DNA of 44,878 bases from JABAYQ01 sp018608925 (lineage in GTDB: Bacteria > Bacteroidota > Bacteroidia > Flavobacteriales > UBA7312): NCBI GenBank assembly GCA_037625715.1, contig JASJHQ010000065.1:1-44878 (forward strand), in the 5' to 3' direction. Within the stretch, counting starts at the first letter, position 1. Every line of letters begins with the position of its first letter. The notes below the pieces were generated by a model. The model was given only the letters and a program-made list of their open reading frames with translations, was not told the DNA's origin and ran no database searches. Shown piece by piece: positions 1 to 8,687 of this stretch. A program made the position numbers and the translations under genes.

Positions 1-167
1 ATTATATAATTGGAAGCTAAATTTTCATAAACTTCTTTATTTTTTTCAATGGAAGCTATTATACCTAAGCCACCTACTAAAAGTGCTCCAGCTAGAGCTC
101 CCTCATTTTGAGAATGTGACTTATTTATATTAAATAAAAATACTAGTGATAATAAAATATATCTCAT
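1..167 (-). CDS. Exported small protein of unknown function (3' part outside window)
   Basis: A minus-strand frame opens with ATG at 167 and runs off the left edge, giving 55 residues. It begins MRYILLSLVFLFN, a typical short signal peptide, with a likely cleavage after ...NKSHSQ. A glycine/alanine-rich stretch (GALAGALLVGGLGIIA, about residues 24-39) follows and may be a membrane-inserting or glycine-zipper segment. The start is supported by a TAnnTTTG promoter element at 193-200, 26 bases upstream. I do not recognise the family, and the missing C-terminal part prevents a functional call. An envelope location is inferred from the signal peptide. Confidence 0.6.
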   Translation of the reverse strand, partial: MRYILLSLVFLFNINKSHSQNEGALAGALLVGGLGIIASIEKNKEVYENLASNYI

Positions 168-192
168 GATAAGATTTGTTAAAGGTTAAGTA

Positions 193-200
193 CAAATATA
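193..200 (-). promoter_or_regulatory. Bacteroidota -7 promoter element
   Basis: Reads TATATTTG on the minus strand, an exact match to the TAnnTTTG element used by the Bacteroidota housekeeping sigma factor. It lies 26 bases before the ATG at 167. No clear TTG/TTTG -33 element is visible at the expected distance. Confidence 0.5.
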
Positions 201-304
201 GAGAAAGATATGAATGAGGTAAAAGTAAAAATTCAGCCTGTACAAAACAGACTAAATTACAACCCAATAAATAATTAAAAAAAAGACTAAACCTATCTTA
301 TCTA

Positions 305-332
305 CAAAAACCAAACACTCATCGGTTTTTTT
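305..332 (+). terminator. Weak terminator-like hairpin
   Basis: AAAAACC and GGTTTTT arms flank an 11-base loop and run into further T residues. Only two G-C pairs hold it, so it could be chance in AT-rich DNA. Confidence 0.25.
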
Positions 333-344
333 ATCTATTTCAAT

Positions 345-371
345 CGAAAAACAATCTGTACTTGTCAGATT
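345..371 (-). terminator. Possible terminator for the broken minus-strand frame
   Basis: On the minus strand AATCTG and CAGATT pair around a 7-base loop (bases 353-371) and are followed by GTTTTTC. It lies about 85 bases beyond the stop codon of the minus-strand frame at 457-735, where a terminator for that unit would be expected. The short stem keeps confidence low. Confidence 0.35.
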
Positions 372-456
372 AAAAAATAAAAAAATATCCCAAATTCATT
401 CGATAAAACAATAAATATCTAGATTTATTTTATTAATTTCACAACACAATTTGAAG

Positions 457-835
457 CTAATCACAATAAGGATTATTCCGTTGTGAAAACACTAAGCCGC
501 CTCGTCTTTCTACGGGGCATTTTTTATAATGCATTCTTACAAGAAAATCTTTAGAAATAAAAACACTTTTGGTCTTTCTAACCACCGGGGTTTTTATTTT
601 ACCTAATATACTGTAATCTTCTGTACTGTAAAATTCATAATTACCATTTGTTAAATCTTTATCCGACCCATAGCTATCTCTTTTGTTATTGGCTTTACTT
701 ATAATGTTTCGGGAATTCGTGAATACTAAAGCATTTCAAATTGTATATTAGTTCAACTAATTCTTCTTCCAATTCTGGAATTAAAAATACTATTGAAAAA
801 AGAAAATTATGAGTCTTGCTAAAATCTGTTTCTCT
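457..835 (-). pseudogene. Probable decayed coding sequence, two frames of one gene
   Basis: This stretch has no intact gene on either strand, but the minus strand holds two consecutive open frames offset by one base. The upstream one is open from 835 to 698 (46 codons; it includes IPELEEELVELIYNLK) and stops at 697-695. The downstream one is open from 735 to the TAG at 459-457 (92 codons; it includes TNGNYEFYSTEDYSILGKI and KKCPVERRGGLVFSQRNNP). The downstream frame has no ATG, GTG or TTG near its beginning. A single indel between 697 and 735 would join them into about 126 residues. The composition looks protein-like, but I do not recognise a family. The upstream end overlaps the first codons of the lipoprotein gene at 809. 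Chance open frames remain possible. Confidence 0.3.
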
Positions 836-1405
836 TTACTATTAATAACAAGCCTTTTTAGTGCGTGTGCTATAACCGAACTCAAAACAATAGAAAAAAA
901 CGGACTGAATAGACCAACAATTGAGGTTGTAGGAAATAAGGCTTTAGTAAACGGCACTTTAGGAAGAGTATTTTACGACTTATTTTTAGAAACGCTTAAT
1001 AAAAATCCTGAAATAAAAACAATTGTATTGTTGGATATTCCTGGCTCAGTTAACGACCGATGGAATCTGAAATCTTGCTTATTACTTAACGAAAAAGGAC
1101 TAAATACCGAACTATTAAGTAATTCGATAGTTGAGTCAGGAGGGACTGACCTTTTTGTGTCTGGCAAAAAACTAACCATTGCTAAGGGAGCAAAGATTGG
1201 AGTCCATTCTTGGGCTGGAGCTAAAAAATCGGCAACAGAGTATCCCAAAGATCATACAGAACATAAAATGTACTTAGACTTTTATAGCTCCGTAAATATT
1301 GACACATCTTTTTATTGGTTTACTTTACAAGCAGCACCAGCCCACCAAATGCACTTTATGACGAATAAAGAAATAGAAAAATATTTAGGAAATAAATTGA
1401 ATTAA
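809..1405 (+). CDS. Lipoprotein with ClpP/crotonase-like fold, COG3904-type
   Basis: 198 residues. The N-terminus has a hydrophobic stretch ending in a lipobox, L-F-S-A-C with Cys20 as the lipidated residue, so the protein should be anchored in the envelope. The body matches the pattern of predicted periplasmic ClpP-like proteins: a beta strand TIVLLDIPGS, then the segment SGGTDLFVSGKKLTIAKG, then IGVHSWAG. In true ClpP or SppA-type enzymes the equivalent region carries the catalytic serine; here I can see Ser110-Gly-Gly and His-Ser-Trp but cannot confirm a catalytic set. No operon partner: a broken frame lies upstream and dnaX follows after 154 bases. The leader is A-rich (GAAAAAAGAAAATT). 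Family call is from motif memory; substrate unknown. Confidence 0.6.
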   Translation: MSLAKICFSLLLITSLFSACAITELKTIEKNGLNRPTIEVVGNKALVNGTLGRVFYDLFLETLNKNPEIKTIVLLDIPGSVNDRWNLKSCLLLNEKGLNTELLSNSIVESGGTDLFVSGKKLTIAKGAKIGVHSWAGAKKSATEYPKDHTEHKMYLDFYSSVNIDTSFYWFTLQAAPAHQMHFMTNKEIEKYLGNKLN

Positions 1406-1532
1406 GCCAATTGCCAAGGGGTGCTTGCAATCTTTTCAAGAAACAATATAAATTCTATGGTCGTTTTTTATGCTTGTCATTAAATTATAAAAACTTACTT
1501 AATCTGCCAACTCAATATTTCATTACAAATAG

Positions 1533-1540
1533 TATATTTG
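1533..1540 (+). promoter_or_regulatory. -7 promoter element for dnaX
   Basis: TATATTTG, an exact TAnnTTTG match, 19 bases before the dnaX start codon. The -33 element is not obvious. The rest of the 154-base gap (1406-1559) shows nothing else. Confidence 0.5.
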
Positions 1541-1559
1541 TTTCTCATTTTAAAAATGG

Positions 1560-3311
1560 ATGGAAAACTTTGTAGTTTCAGCACGTAAATACCGCCCTTC
1601 AACCTTCGACACGGTTGTTGGTCAGCTGTCCATTACCAGCACTCTTAAAAACGCTATTAAAAACAATCACTTGGCTCAAGCCTTTTTGTTTTGCGGACCA
1701 AGAGGAGTAGGAAAAACAAGTTGCGCCCGAATACTTGCAAAAACAATCAACTGTTTTGACCCTACTGACAATGTAGAAGCTTGCAACAAATGTGAGTCTT
1801 GCAAAGGCTTTAACGAAAACCATTCGTTTAACATTCACGAACTAGATGCTGCTTCTAACAACGGAGTAGACAAAATAAGAGAACTAGTAGACCAAGTTCG
1901 TTTTGCTCCACAAGTAGGAAAATACAACATCTATATTATTGATGAGGTACATATGCTATCTCAGGCTGCCTTCAATGCTTTTCTAAAGACATTGGAAGAG
2001 CCACCAGCTCACGCTATTTTTATACTAGCAACTACCGAAAAACACAAAATAATACCTACTATCCTTTCTAGATGTCAGATTTTCGATTTTAAAAGAATAC
2101 AGATAGAAGACATTGCTAAGCACCTACAATTTGTTGCTAAAAGCGAAAACATAGAAGCACAAGAAGACGCCCTACATATTATAGCGCAAAAATCGGACGG
2201 AGCATTAAGAGATTCCCTATCTATTTTCGATCAAATAGTAAGTTTCTCAGGCAACAAACTAGACTATAAGTCGGTAATCGATAATCTTAATATTTTAGAT
2301 TACGATTATTTTTTCAAAGCTACCGATGCTTTACTAGACCATAACATCCCTAACTCACTTCACATTTTCAATGAAATATTGAACAATGGTTTTGACGGAC
2401 AAAATTACATCAACGGACTAGCCCAACACTTTAGAGATTTGTTGGTTTGCAAAGACGCCTCTACCCTACAGTTATTAGAAGTAGGAAACAATATAAAAGA
2501 AAAGTACCAAGAGCAATCACAAAAATGCTCTAACGACTTTTTACTGCACTGCCTAAATACATGCAGCACAGCAGATATTAACTACAAAATGAGCAAAAAC
2601 CAACGCTTACTAGTAGAGCTCAACCTCATGAAAATGTGCGGCTATGGTTTAGGCCAAAACACAGAGGCTGAAAAAAAAACTTTTAACGTAAAATTATCTC
2701 CTTCTAAGGAGCCAATTAAGACGGAAAAACCTCTTGCAGCACCAGTTGAAGCTGTAATAGAGCATAAAAAAGAAACAATTATTGAAAATGTGGTGCAAGA
2801 AATTACTTCTTCCGCTCCTAAAAAAGTAACAGTTGCGACAACTAGCACCAGGAAAAGCCGAACTATTTCGATGAATCCTTTTGCACAAAAAGACGAAGAT
2901 AAAAAGGATACTTCTGATGAGTTAGTAATAAAAAACAAACAAGCATTTACTCAAGAAGACGTAACCAAATGTTGGGCCGATTTTTACACTAAAATGGAAC
3001 CTACAGGAAAACATAATTTCTTAGGTATTATAAAGTCGAAAATTGGTAAGGTTAAATCAGAAGACATAATTGAAGTTACCTTAGACAATAAAGTACAAGA
3101 AGAAGTGTTTAAGGAGGAATATTTTGATTTATTGCGGTTTTTAAGAGCCAACTTGTTAAACGACAAAATAAATTTAATTACACAAATAAAGAAATTGGAT
3201 GAAAGCGAAATAAGAGCTTACACCGCCGAAGATAAATTTAAAAAAATGGCCGATAAAAACGATTCTTTAATGAAACTTAGAGACCATTTTAGTCTAGAAA
3301 TTGATTACTAA
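1560..3311 (+). CDS. dnaX: DNA polymerase III subunit gamma/tau
   Basis: 583 residues. DnaX is the ATPase of the clamp loader that opens and loads the sliding clamp and holds the replicative polymerases together. Seen in the sequence: Walker A GPRGVGKT (residues 46-53), the four-cysteine zinc module (Cys65, 75, 78, 81), Walker B DEVH (128-131) and the SRC sensor/arginine finger (170-172). Residues 1-360 cover the AAA+ and collar domains; a low-complexity linker rich in Lys, Thr and Glu follows (about 370-460), then a tau-like C-terminal domain. The ATG at 1560 is used because an overlapping ATG at 1556 hits a stop quickly. The next gene begins 17 bases downstream, so cotranscription is likely. 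I see no clear frameshift signal for a separate gamma form. Confidence 0.95.
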   Translation: MENFVVSARKYRPSTFDTVVGQLSITSTLKNAIKNNHLAQAFLFCGPRGVGKTSCARILAKTINCFDPTDNVEACNKCESCKGFNENHSFNIHELDAASNNGVDKIRELVDQVRFAPQVGKYNIYIIDEVHMLSQAAFNAFLKTLEEPPAHAIFILATTEKHKIIPTILSRCQIFDFKRIQIEDIAKHLQFVAKSENIEAQEDALHIIAQKSDGALRDSLSIFDQIVSFSGNKLDYKSVIDNLNILDYDYFFKATDALLDHNIPNSLHIFNEILNNGFDGQNYINGLAQHFRDLLVCKDASTLQLLEVGNNIKEKYQEQSQKCSNDFLLHCLNTCSTADINYKMSKNQRLLVELNLMKMCGYGLGQNTEAEKKTFNVKLSPSKEPIKTEKPLAAPVEAVIEHKKETIIENVVQEITSSAPKKVTVATTSTRKSRTISMNPFAQKDEDKKDTSDELVIKNKQAFTQEDVTKCWADFYTKMEPTGKHNFLGIIKSKIGKVKSEDIIEVTLDNKVQEEVFKEEYFDLLRFLRANLLNDKINLITQIKKLDESEIRAYTAEDKFKKMADKNDSLMKLRDHFSLEIDY

Positions 3312-3328
3312 TTACATTTACTATTATA

Positions 3329-6247
3329 ATGAAAACTAAAATTACTTATTTACTAATTGTAGGAGCTATAGTTCTTGCTGTATTAAACATTGCGAAATAT
3401 ATGAACAATAATAAATACGAGAGTGCTGAAAACGACCCAACCAACGCACGAGTATATACTTTAGAAAATGGCTTGAAGGTTTACCTTACCACTTATAAAG
3501 ACGCACCAAGAGTGCAAACATATATTGCTATAAATGCAGGAGCAAAAAACGACCCTTCTGATGCTACTGGCCTTGCTCACTATTTAGAGCACATGCTATT
3601 TAAAGGAACCGATAAGTTCGGAACTTTAGACTATGCTTCGGAAAAAGTTCTTCTAGACCAAATTGAAGACTTATACGAAGAGTACCGCAGAACAAGTATG
3701 GACGATACAGAAAAGAGAAACGAAATCTGGTCTAAAATTGATTCGACTTCTGGAGAAGCAGCAAAATTTGCTATCGCCAATGAATACGATAAAATGATAT
3801 CGGGAATTGGAGCAAAAGGAACCAATGCTTACACCTCTGCAGAATCTACCGTTTATGTAAACGACATTCCTTCTAACCAATTAAAAACATGGTTAGATAT
3901 AGAAGCTGAAAGATTCAGAAATCCTGTTTTTAGATTGTTTCACACTGAACTAGAAGCAGTTTACGAAGAAAAAAATAGAGGTTTAGATAATGACGGACGA
4001 AAAATGTTTGAAGCCCTATTATCTGGTTTATACCAAAACCACACATATGGTACTCAAACTACTATAGGTACTATCGACCACTTAAAAAATCCGTCTTTAA
4101 AAGAGATCAGAAAGTATTTCAACAAAAACTACGTGCCAAACAATATGGCAATATGTATGTCTGGAGATTTTGATCCGGATTCTGTTATTACTTGGATAGA
4201 AGGTACTTTCGGACAGTTTGAAAGAAAATCAGATCCTGTTTTTGTAGCGGGTATTGAACAAGAAATTAGTGCTCCTATTATTAAGGACGTTTATGGGCCT
4301 GATGCAGAAAGATTATACATGGGATTCCGTTTTCCTGGTGCTGCACAAAGAGAAACTAAAGTGATGTCTATTATTGATATGATTTTGAGCAATAGCCAAG
4401 CCGGACTTATTGACCTAAATCTTAATCAAGAACAGCAAGTACTACAAGCAAGTTGTTTCCCTTACGCTTTAAAAGACTACAGTTCTCACATCTTATTTGG
4501 TGTGCCAAAACAAGGACAAACTCTCGACGAAGTTAAAGACTTGTTATTAGGTCAAATAGAATTGGTTAAAAAAGGAGAATTTCCGGATTGGTTAATTCCT
4601 GCAGTTATCAACGATTTAAAATTAGGGAAAATCAAACGATTAGAAAGCAACTCTTCTAGAGCCGATGATTTTGTTCAATCTTTTATTCTGGACATCGACT
4701 GGCAAACCTATGTTAACGAAATGGAAACATTAGAAAGCATTACTAAAGAAGAAGTAATGGAAGTAGCCAAAAAATTCTACAACAACAATTACGTTTTAGT
4801 AAACAAATTTAATGGCGAAGATCTTTCTATCCAGAAAGTAACCAAACCTTCTATAACTCCGGTTGAAGTTAACAGAGATTCTAAATCAGAATTCCTAACT
4901 CAAGCTCTAGAAAGAGAAATAGAAAATGTGGAGCCAGATTTTATCAACTATGAAGAAGATATTAAAACTGGACAAGTTAACAACGTAACTTTATCATATA
5001 AAGAAAACATTGAAAACGACAGATTTAAACTTTACTACATAGCCGACAGAGGAAACAACAATAATCCTAAGTTAAATATGGCTATCCGTTATTTAAACTA
5101 TTTAGGAACGGATGAAATATCTCCAAATCAGAAAAAAGAAGAGTTTTACAAATTAGGATGCGAATTAAACGTAAGCAGCCAAGACGAGCAAAGCTACATT
5201 TCCTTAATAGGATTGGGTGAAAACTTCGAGTCTTCCGTAGAGTTATTCGAAAACCTGCTATCTAATGTAGTAGCTAACGAAGAAGCTTTGAGCAACCTTA
5301 AAGACGACATAATCAAAAACAGAGAAGACAGTAAGCTAGACAAGTCTACTATCCTTCAAAGAGGAATGGTGAGTTTTGCTAAATACGGAGCAGACAATCC
5401 GTTTACTAATTCTCTTTCTACTAAAGAAATTTTAGATATGACTTCTGAAGAGTTAATCGACATTATAAAATCGATGACTTCTTACCAGCACCGAATTCTT
5501 TATTACGGACCTCAAGGAATCGATAAGGTAACAAATACGTTAACGGAACTACACAAAACTCCTGAGACTCTTCTTGCCGTAGAGCAAGGACTTAAGTTTG
5601 AAGAAAACGAAATCAACACAACCAATGTATATGTTGTGGATTACGACATGAAGCAAGCGGAAATATTAATGGTTGCAAAAGGGGCAGAATTCCAATCGGA
5701 AAAAATGCCTTTAATTAAATTGCACAACGAATATTTCGGAGGTTCTATGGGTTCTATAGTTTTCCAAACACTAAGAGAATCTAAAGCATTGGCTTACTCT
5801 GTTTATAGTGCTTATAGCACCCCAAGAACCAATGATAAGTCGCATTATGTTACTGCATACATCGGAACCCAATCAGACAAGCTCAAAGAAGCAATGATAG
5901 GCATGAACGAATTGCTAAACGAACTTCCTGAAGTAAATGCTAATTTGGAAAATGCTAAAGATGCGGTTATCCAAAAAATTAGAACTGAGAGAATTACCAA
6001 AGACAATATTTTATTCAGCTACGAATCTGCAAAAAGATTGGGTTACGAATACGATATGAGACAAGATATCTTCAACAACATTGATGATTATTCGATGGAA
6101 GAAATTGTTTCTTTTCACAACAATAACATGAGTGGAAACGATTATACAATTCTTGTTTTAGGTTCTAAAGACGAACTAGATATAGAAGCATTAAGACAAT
6201 ACGGACCAGTAAAATTCTTAAGTCTTGAAGATGTATTTGGTTACTAA
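3329..6247 (+). CDS. Large two-domain M16 family zinc metalloprotease, membrane anchored
   Basis: 972 residues, the length of a pitrilysin-type enzyme with two M16 halves. The inverted zinc motif HxxEH is HYLEH at residues 84-88 (His84, Glu87 and His88); the distal glutamate ligand is probably in ELEAVYEEKNR (about 207-217). The second half (about residues 520-972) has the M16C fold pattern but no zinc motif, as expected for the non-catalytic half that closes the chamber. Residues 5-21 form one hydrophobic segment without a clear cleavage site or lipobox, so it is either a signal peptide or an N-terminal anchor, placing the enzyme in the periplasm. It follows dnaX by 17 bases. Likely role is degradation of peptides in the envelope; substrate is not predictable. 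Confidence 0.9.
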   Translation: MKTKITYLLIVGAIVLAVLNIAKYMNNNKYESAENDPTNARVYTLENGLKVYLTTYKDAPRVQTYIAINAGAKNDPSDATGLAHYLEHMLFKGTDKFGTLDYASEKVLLDQIEDLYEEYRRTSMDDTEKRNEIWSKIDSTSGEAAKFAIANEYDKMISGIGAKGTNAYTSAESTVYVNDIPSNQLKTWLDIEAERFRNPVFRLFHTELEAVYEEKNRGLDNDGRKMFEALLSGLYQNHTYGTQTTIGTIDHLKNPSLKEIRKYFNKNYVPNNMAICMSGDFDPDSVITWIEGTFGQFERKSDPVFVAGIEQEISAPIIKDVYGPDAERLYMGFRFPGAAQRETKVMSIIDMILSNSQAGLIDLNLNQEQQVLQASCFPYALKDYSSHILFGVPKQGQTLDEVKDLLLGQIELVKKGEFPDWLIPAVINDLKLGKIKRLESNSSRADDFVQSFILDIDWQTYVNEMETLESITKEEVMEVAKKFYNNNYVLVNKFNGEDLSIQKVTKPSITPVEVNRDSKSEFLTQALEREIENVEPDFINYEEDIKTGQVNNVTLSYKENIENDRFKLYYIADRGNNNNPKLNMAIRYLNYLGTDEISPNQKKEEFYKLGCELNVSSQDEQSYISLIGLGENFESSVELFENLLSNVVANEEALSNLKDDIIKNREDSKLDKSTILQRGMVSFAKYGADNPFTNSLSTKEILDMTSEELIDIIKSMTSYQHRILYYGPQGIDKVTNTLTELHKTPETLLAVEQGLKFEENEINTTNVYVVDYDMKQAEILMVAKGAEFQSEKMPLIKLHNEYFGGSMGSIVFQTLRESKALAYSVYSAYSTPRTNDKSHYVTAYIGTQSDKLKEAMIGMNELLNELPEVNANLENAKDAVIQKIRTERITKDNILFSYESAKRLGYEYDMRQDIFNNIDDYSMEEIVSFHNNNMSGNDYTILVLGSKDELDIEALRQYGPVKFLSLEDVFGY

Positions 6248-6252
6248 AATAG

Positions 6253-6260
6253 TAGATTTG
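6253..6260 (+). promoter_or_regulatory. -7 promoter element for icd
   Basis: TAGATTTG, matching TAnnTTTG, 26 bases before the icd start. A TTTG at 6236-6239 is 13 bases upstream, closer than usual for a -33 element. Confidence 0.5.
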
Positions 6261-6286
6261 CAAATTGAAAAATTAAAACAAAAAAA

Positions 6287-7513
6287 ATGAATAAAATTAA
6301 AGTTGATCAGCCTGTAGTTGAGCTAGATGGAGATGAAATGACACGTATCATTTGGACTTTCATTAAAGATAAATTGATTTTTCCTTACTTAGATTTAGAC
6401 GTAAAATATTACGACCTAGGAATGGAAAGTAGAGATGATACTGACGACCAAATTACTATTGACGCAGCAAATGCGATTAAAAAATATAAAGTTGGAATTA
6501 AGTGTGCTACTATTACTCCAGACGAAGAAAGAGTAGAAGAGTTTGGCCTAAAGAAAATGTGGAGATCTCCAAACGGAACAATCCGTAACATTGTTGGAGG
6601 TACTGTTTTTCGTGAGCCTATTATTTGCAAAAATGTTCCAAGACTTGTTCCGAACTGGACACAGCCTATCTGCATTGGCCGTCATGCTTTTGGTGACCAA
6701 TACAAAGCTACCGATACTGTTATAAAAGGAAAAGGTAAACTAACAATGAGCTTCGAGCCAGAAAATGGAGAAAAAGTTACTTGGGATGTTTATAATTTCG
6801 AAGGAGATGGTGGAGTTGCAATGAGTATGTATAATACAGACGAGTCGATTTACGGATTTGCTCGCTCTTGCTTCAACCAAGCATTGGCTAAAAACTGGCC
6901 TTTATACCTTTCTACTAAGAATACTATTCTGAAAGCTTACGATGGAAGATTTAAAGATATTTTTGAAGAAGTATACCAAAACGAATTCAAAGCTGACTTC
7001 GCAAAAGCTGGTATTACTTACGAACACAGACTAATTGATGACATGGTTGCTTCTGCTCTTAAATGGAATGGAGCATTTGTATGGGCATGTAAGAATTATG
7101 ATGGAGACGTTCAGTCTGACACAGTAGCTCAAGGATTTGGTTCGTTAGGTCTTATGACATCTACATTAGTAACTCCTGAAGGAGATGTAATGGAAGCTGA
7201 AGCTGCTCACGGAACAGTAACTCGTCATTACAGACAACACCAACAAGGAAAGAAAACTTCTACAAATCCTATCGCATCTATTTTCGCATGGACAAGAGGA
7301 TTGGCATTTAGAGGAAAGCTAGATAACAACCAAGCTTTAATCGACTTCTGCGACACATTAGAAAGCGTTTGTATTAACACAGTAGAAAGTGGAACGATGA
7401 CAAAAGATTTAGCACTATGTATTCATGGTAAAAGTCTTAATGAAAGCCACTACGTAACAACCGAGGAGTTTTTAGAAGCTCTAGATAACGGACTACAAAA
7501 ACAAATGGCTTAA
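6287..7513 (+). CDS. icd: NADP-dependent isocitrate dehydrogenase (eukaryote-like homodimeric type)
   Basis: 408 residues. Catalyses oxidative decarboxylation of isocitrate to 2-oxoglutarate with NADP in the citric acid cycle. The sequence follows the short, eukaryote-like IDH class: VVELDGDEMTRIIW near the N-terminus, SPNGTIRNIVGGTVFREP in the substrate loop, the R-H-A-F-G-D-Q-Y motif, and the C-terminal EAAHGTVTRHYR and NPIASIFAWTRGL segments that bind cofactor and substrate. Length equals that of the mammalian cytosolic enzyme rather than the E. coli type (about 416, with different motifs). The leader is strongly A-rich (ACAAAAAAA before ATG). A single-gene unit: own -7 element upstream and a strong intrinsic terminator downstream. 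Confidence 0.96.
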   Translation: MNKIKVDQPVVELDGDEMTRIIWTFIKDKLIFPYLDLDVKYYDLGMESRDDTDDQITIDAANAIKKYKVGIKCATITPDEERVEEFGLKKMWRSPNGTIRNIVGGTVFREPIICKNVPRLVPNWTQPICIGRHAFGDQYKATDTVIKGKGKLTMSFEPENGEKVTWDVYNFEGDGGVAMSMYNTDESIYGFARSCFNQALAKNWPLYLSTKNTILKAYDGRFKDIFEEVYQNEFKADFAKAGITYEHRLIDDMVASALKWNGAFVWACKNYDGDVQSDTVAQGFGSLGLMTSTLVTPEGDVMEAEAAHGTVTRHYRQHQQGKKTSTNPIASIFAWTRGLAFRGKLDNNQALIDFCDTLESVCINTVESGTMTKDLALCIHGKSLNESHYVTTEEFLEALDNGLQKQMA

Positions 7514-7528
7514 ATAGCTTAAACAATT

Positions 7529-7559
7529 AAAAAAAGCGGATGTAATATCCGCTTTTTTT
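7529..7559 (+). terminator. Intrinsic terminator after icd
   Basis: AAAAAGCGGAT pairs with ATCCGCTTTTT around the 5-base loop GTAAT, followed by more T residues. A clean rho-independent terminator 16 bases after the icd stop codon. Confidence 0.85.
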
Positions 7560-7615
7560 ATGCCTAAAATTATGCAACAAAAAAGCCCCAAATTTCTTCT
7601 TTAGAAAAATAAAGC

Positions 7616-7623
7616 TAAATTTG
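7616..7623 (+). promoter_or_regulatory. -7 promoter element for the lipoprotein gene at 7655
   Basis: TAAATTTG, an exact TAnnTTTG match, 31 bases before the start codon and downstream of the icd terminator, so the following gene is an independent unit. Confidence 0.5.
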
Positions 7624-7654
7624 CAATACTTAAAAACATAAAAAACTACTTAAA

Positions 7655-8635
7655 ATGAAAAAATTAAACTTCTCAGCATTTGCTGTATTAACAATTGCTT
7701 TAATTTTTAGCTCATGCGAAAAAGAACCAACAGTTGTTACATTTCCTAGTCAAACAACCCCTCTTGTGACAAGTCAATTACATGGAATTTTCGAAGAAAA
7801 CATTAAAAATGAAACAGAAAAATGGAATGTAATCCCAGATTCAACTTATCAAACTTTAGTAACTTCAAATAATTATTTTGTAAGATTTAATCATAACACA
7901 TTTACATACTCTAATGGACAAGCAATAGTTGGAGATTTTACAGTTGAAATTGTAGATGTTTTGACAAAAAAAGATATGTTAAAGTTAAATAGGCCAACAT
8001 TTACTAATGATGGTGAATTATTGGTTTCGGGTGGTGTTATTTATTTAAATGCTCATCAAAACGGACAACAATTAAGCATTAACAACAATGCACCAGTAAT
8101 GGTTAGCATTCCAACAGACGAAGGAACTCCAATGAAATATTTTAATGGAGTTGTAGCCGGAAACAATGACTTTGGATGGGATGAATCTTTAGAAGATGAA
8201 GTTACTATTTTTACTCCAAACGACACTTCATGGATAGGAAATAACAACTCACTGAGCTATAATTTCACTATGGATTCTTTTGGGTGGATAAATTGCGACT
8301 TTTTTTACAATTCTACTACACCACTTACTGGTGTTAATGTGATTTTACCAGAAAAACACAATGGATCTAACACATATGTTTTCATTTATTACAGCGATAT
8401 TAATTCGGTTGCTAACATGGACGACTACAATTTTGACAGTAACTTTGATTTAGGAACAGGCTACTCTACTCCTGTAGGCCTGGACGTTACATTCGTTACT
8501 ATTTCAGAGGTTAACGATACATTCTATTACGACCTTACAAATACTGCTATAATAGATAATCACGTTGAAGAAATAGATGAATTAACGATAGCAAGCGAAT
8601 CACAAATACAAAATATACTTAATAACCTACCATAG
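7655..8635 (+). CDS. Lipoprotein of unknown function
   Basis: 326 residues. The start MKKLNFSAFAVLTIALIFSSC carries a lipobox with Cys21 and the next residues are E-K-E-P, common in Bacteroidota surface or periplasmic lipoproteins. The rest is rich in Asn, Asp, Thr and Ser with alternating hydrophobic positions, suggesting beta sandwich folds; a segment near residues 140-240 (NNNAPVMVSIPTDEG, then W-I-N-C-D) recalls carboxypeptidase-regulatory-like or adhesin modules seen in this phylum, but I cannot name the family. It is bounded by its own promoter element and a terminator, so it is expressed alone. Function is unknown; an envelope location is inferred. Confidence 0.75.
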   Translation: MKKLNFSAFAVLTIALIFSSCEKEPTVVTFPSQTTPLVTSQLHGIFEENIKNETEKWNVIPDSTYQTLVTSNNYFVRFNHNTFTYSNGQAIVGDFTVEIVDVLTKKDMLKLNRPTFTNDGELLVSGGVIYLNAHQNGQQLSINNNAPVMVSIPTDEGTPMKYFNGVVAGNNDFGWDESLEDEVTIFTPNDTSWIGNNNSLSYNFTMDSFGWINCDFFYNSTTPLTGVNVILPEKHNGSNTYVFIYYSDINSVANMDDYNFDSNFDLGTGYSTPVGLDVTFVTISEVNDTFYYDLTNTAIIDNHVEEIDELTIASESQIQNILNNLP

Positions 8636-8653
8636 TAACAATTAACCAAATCT

Positions 8654-8687
8654 AAAAAAGCACTTATTTGATAAGTGCTTTTTTTTT
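8654..8687. terminator. Bidirectional intrinsic terminator
   Basis: GCACTTAT and ATAAGTGC (8660-8678) pair around TTG, flanked by A6 on the left and T9 on the right, so it can work in both directions. The T run on the plus strand overlaps the stop codon of the convergent acyltransferase gene (8686-8688), so two genes share it. Confidence 0.85.

Noticed and set aside
505..580. Repeated TCTTTCTA near two GGGG...TTTT stretches, looking like tandem terminators
   Set aside because: The arms pair poorly, and on the minus strand the repeats are simply Arg-Lys and Glu-Arg codons of the 457-735 frame.
2642..2938. Antisense open frames within dnaX
   Set aside because: They lie opposite the low-complexity linker, where biased codons keep the other strand free of stops; no recognisable protein.
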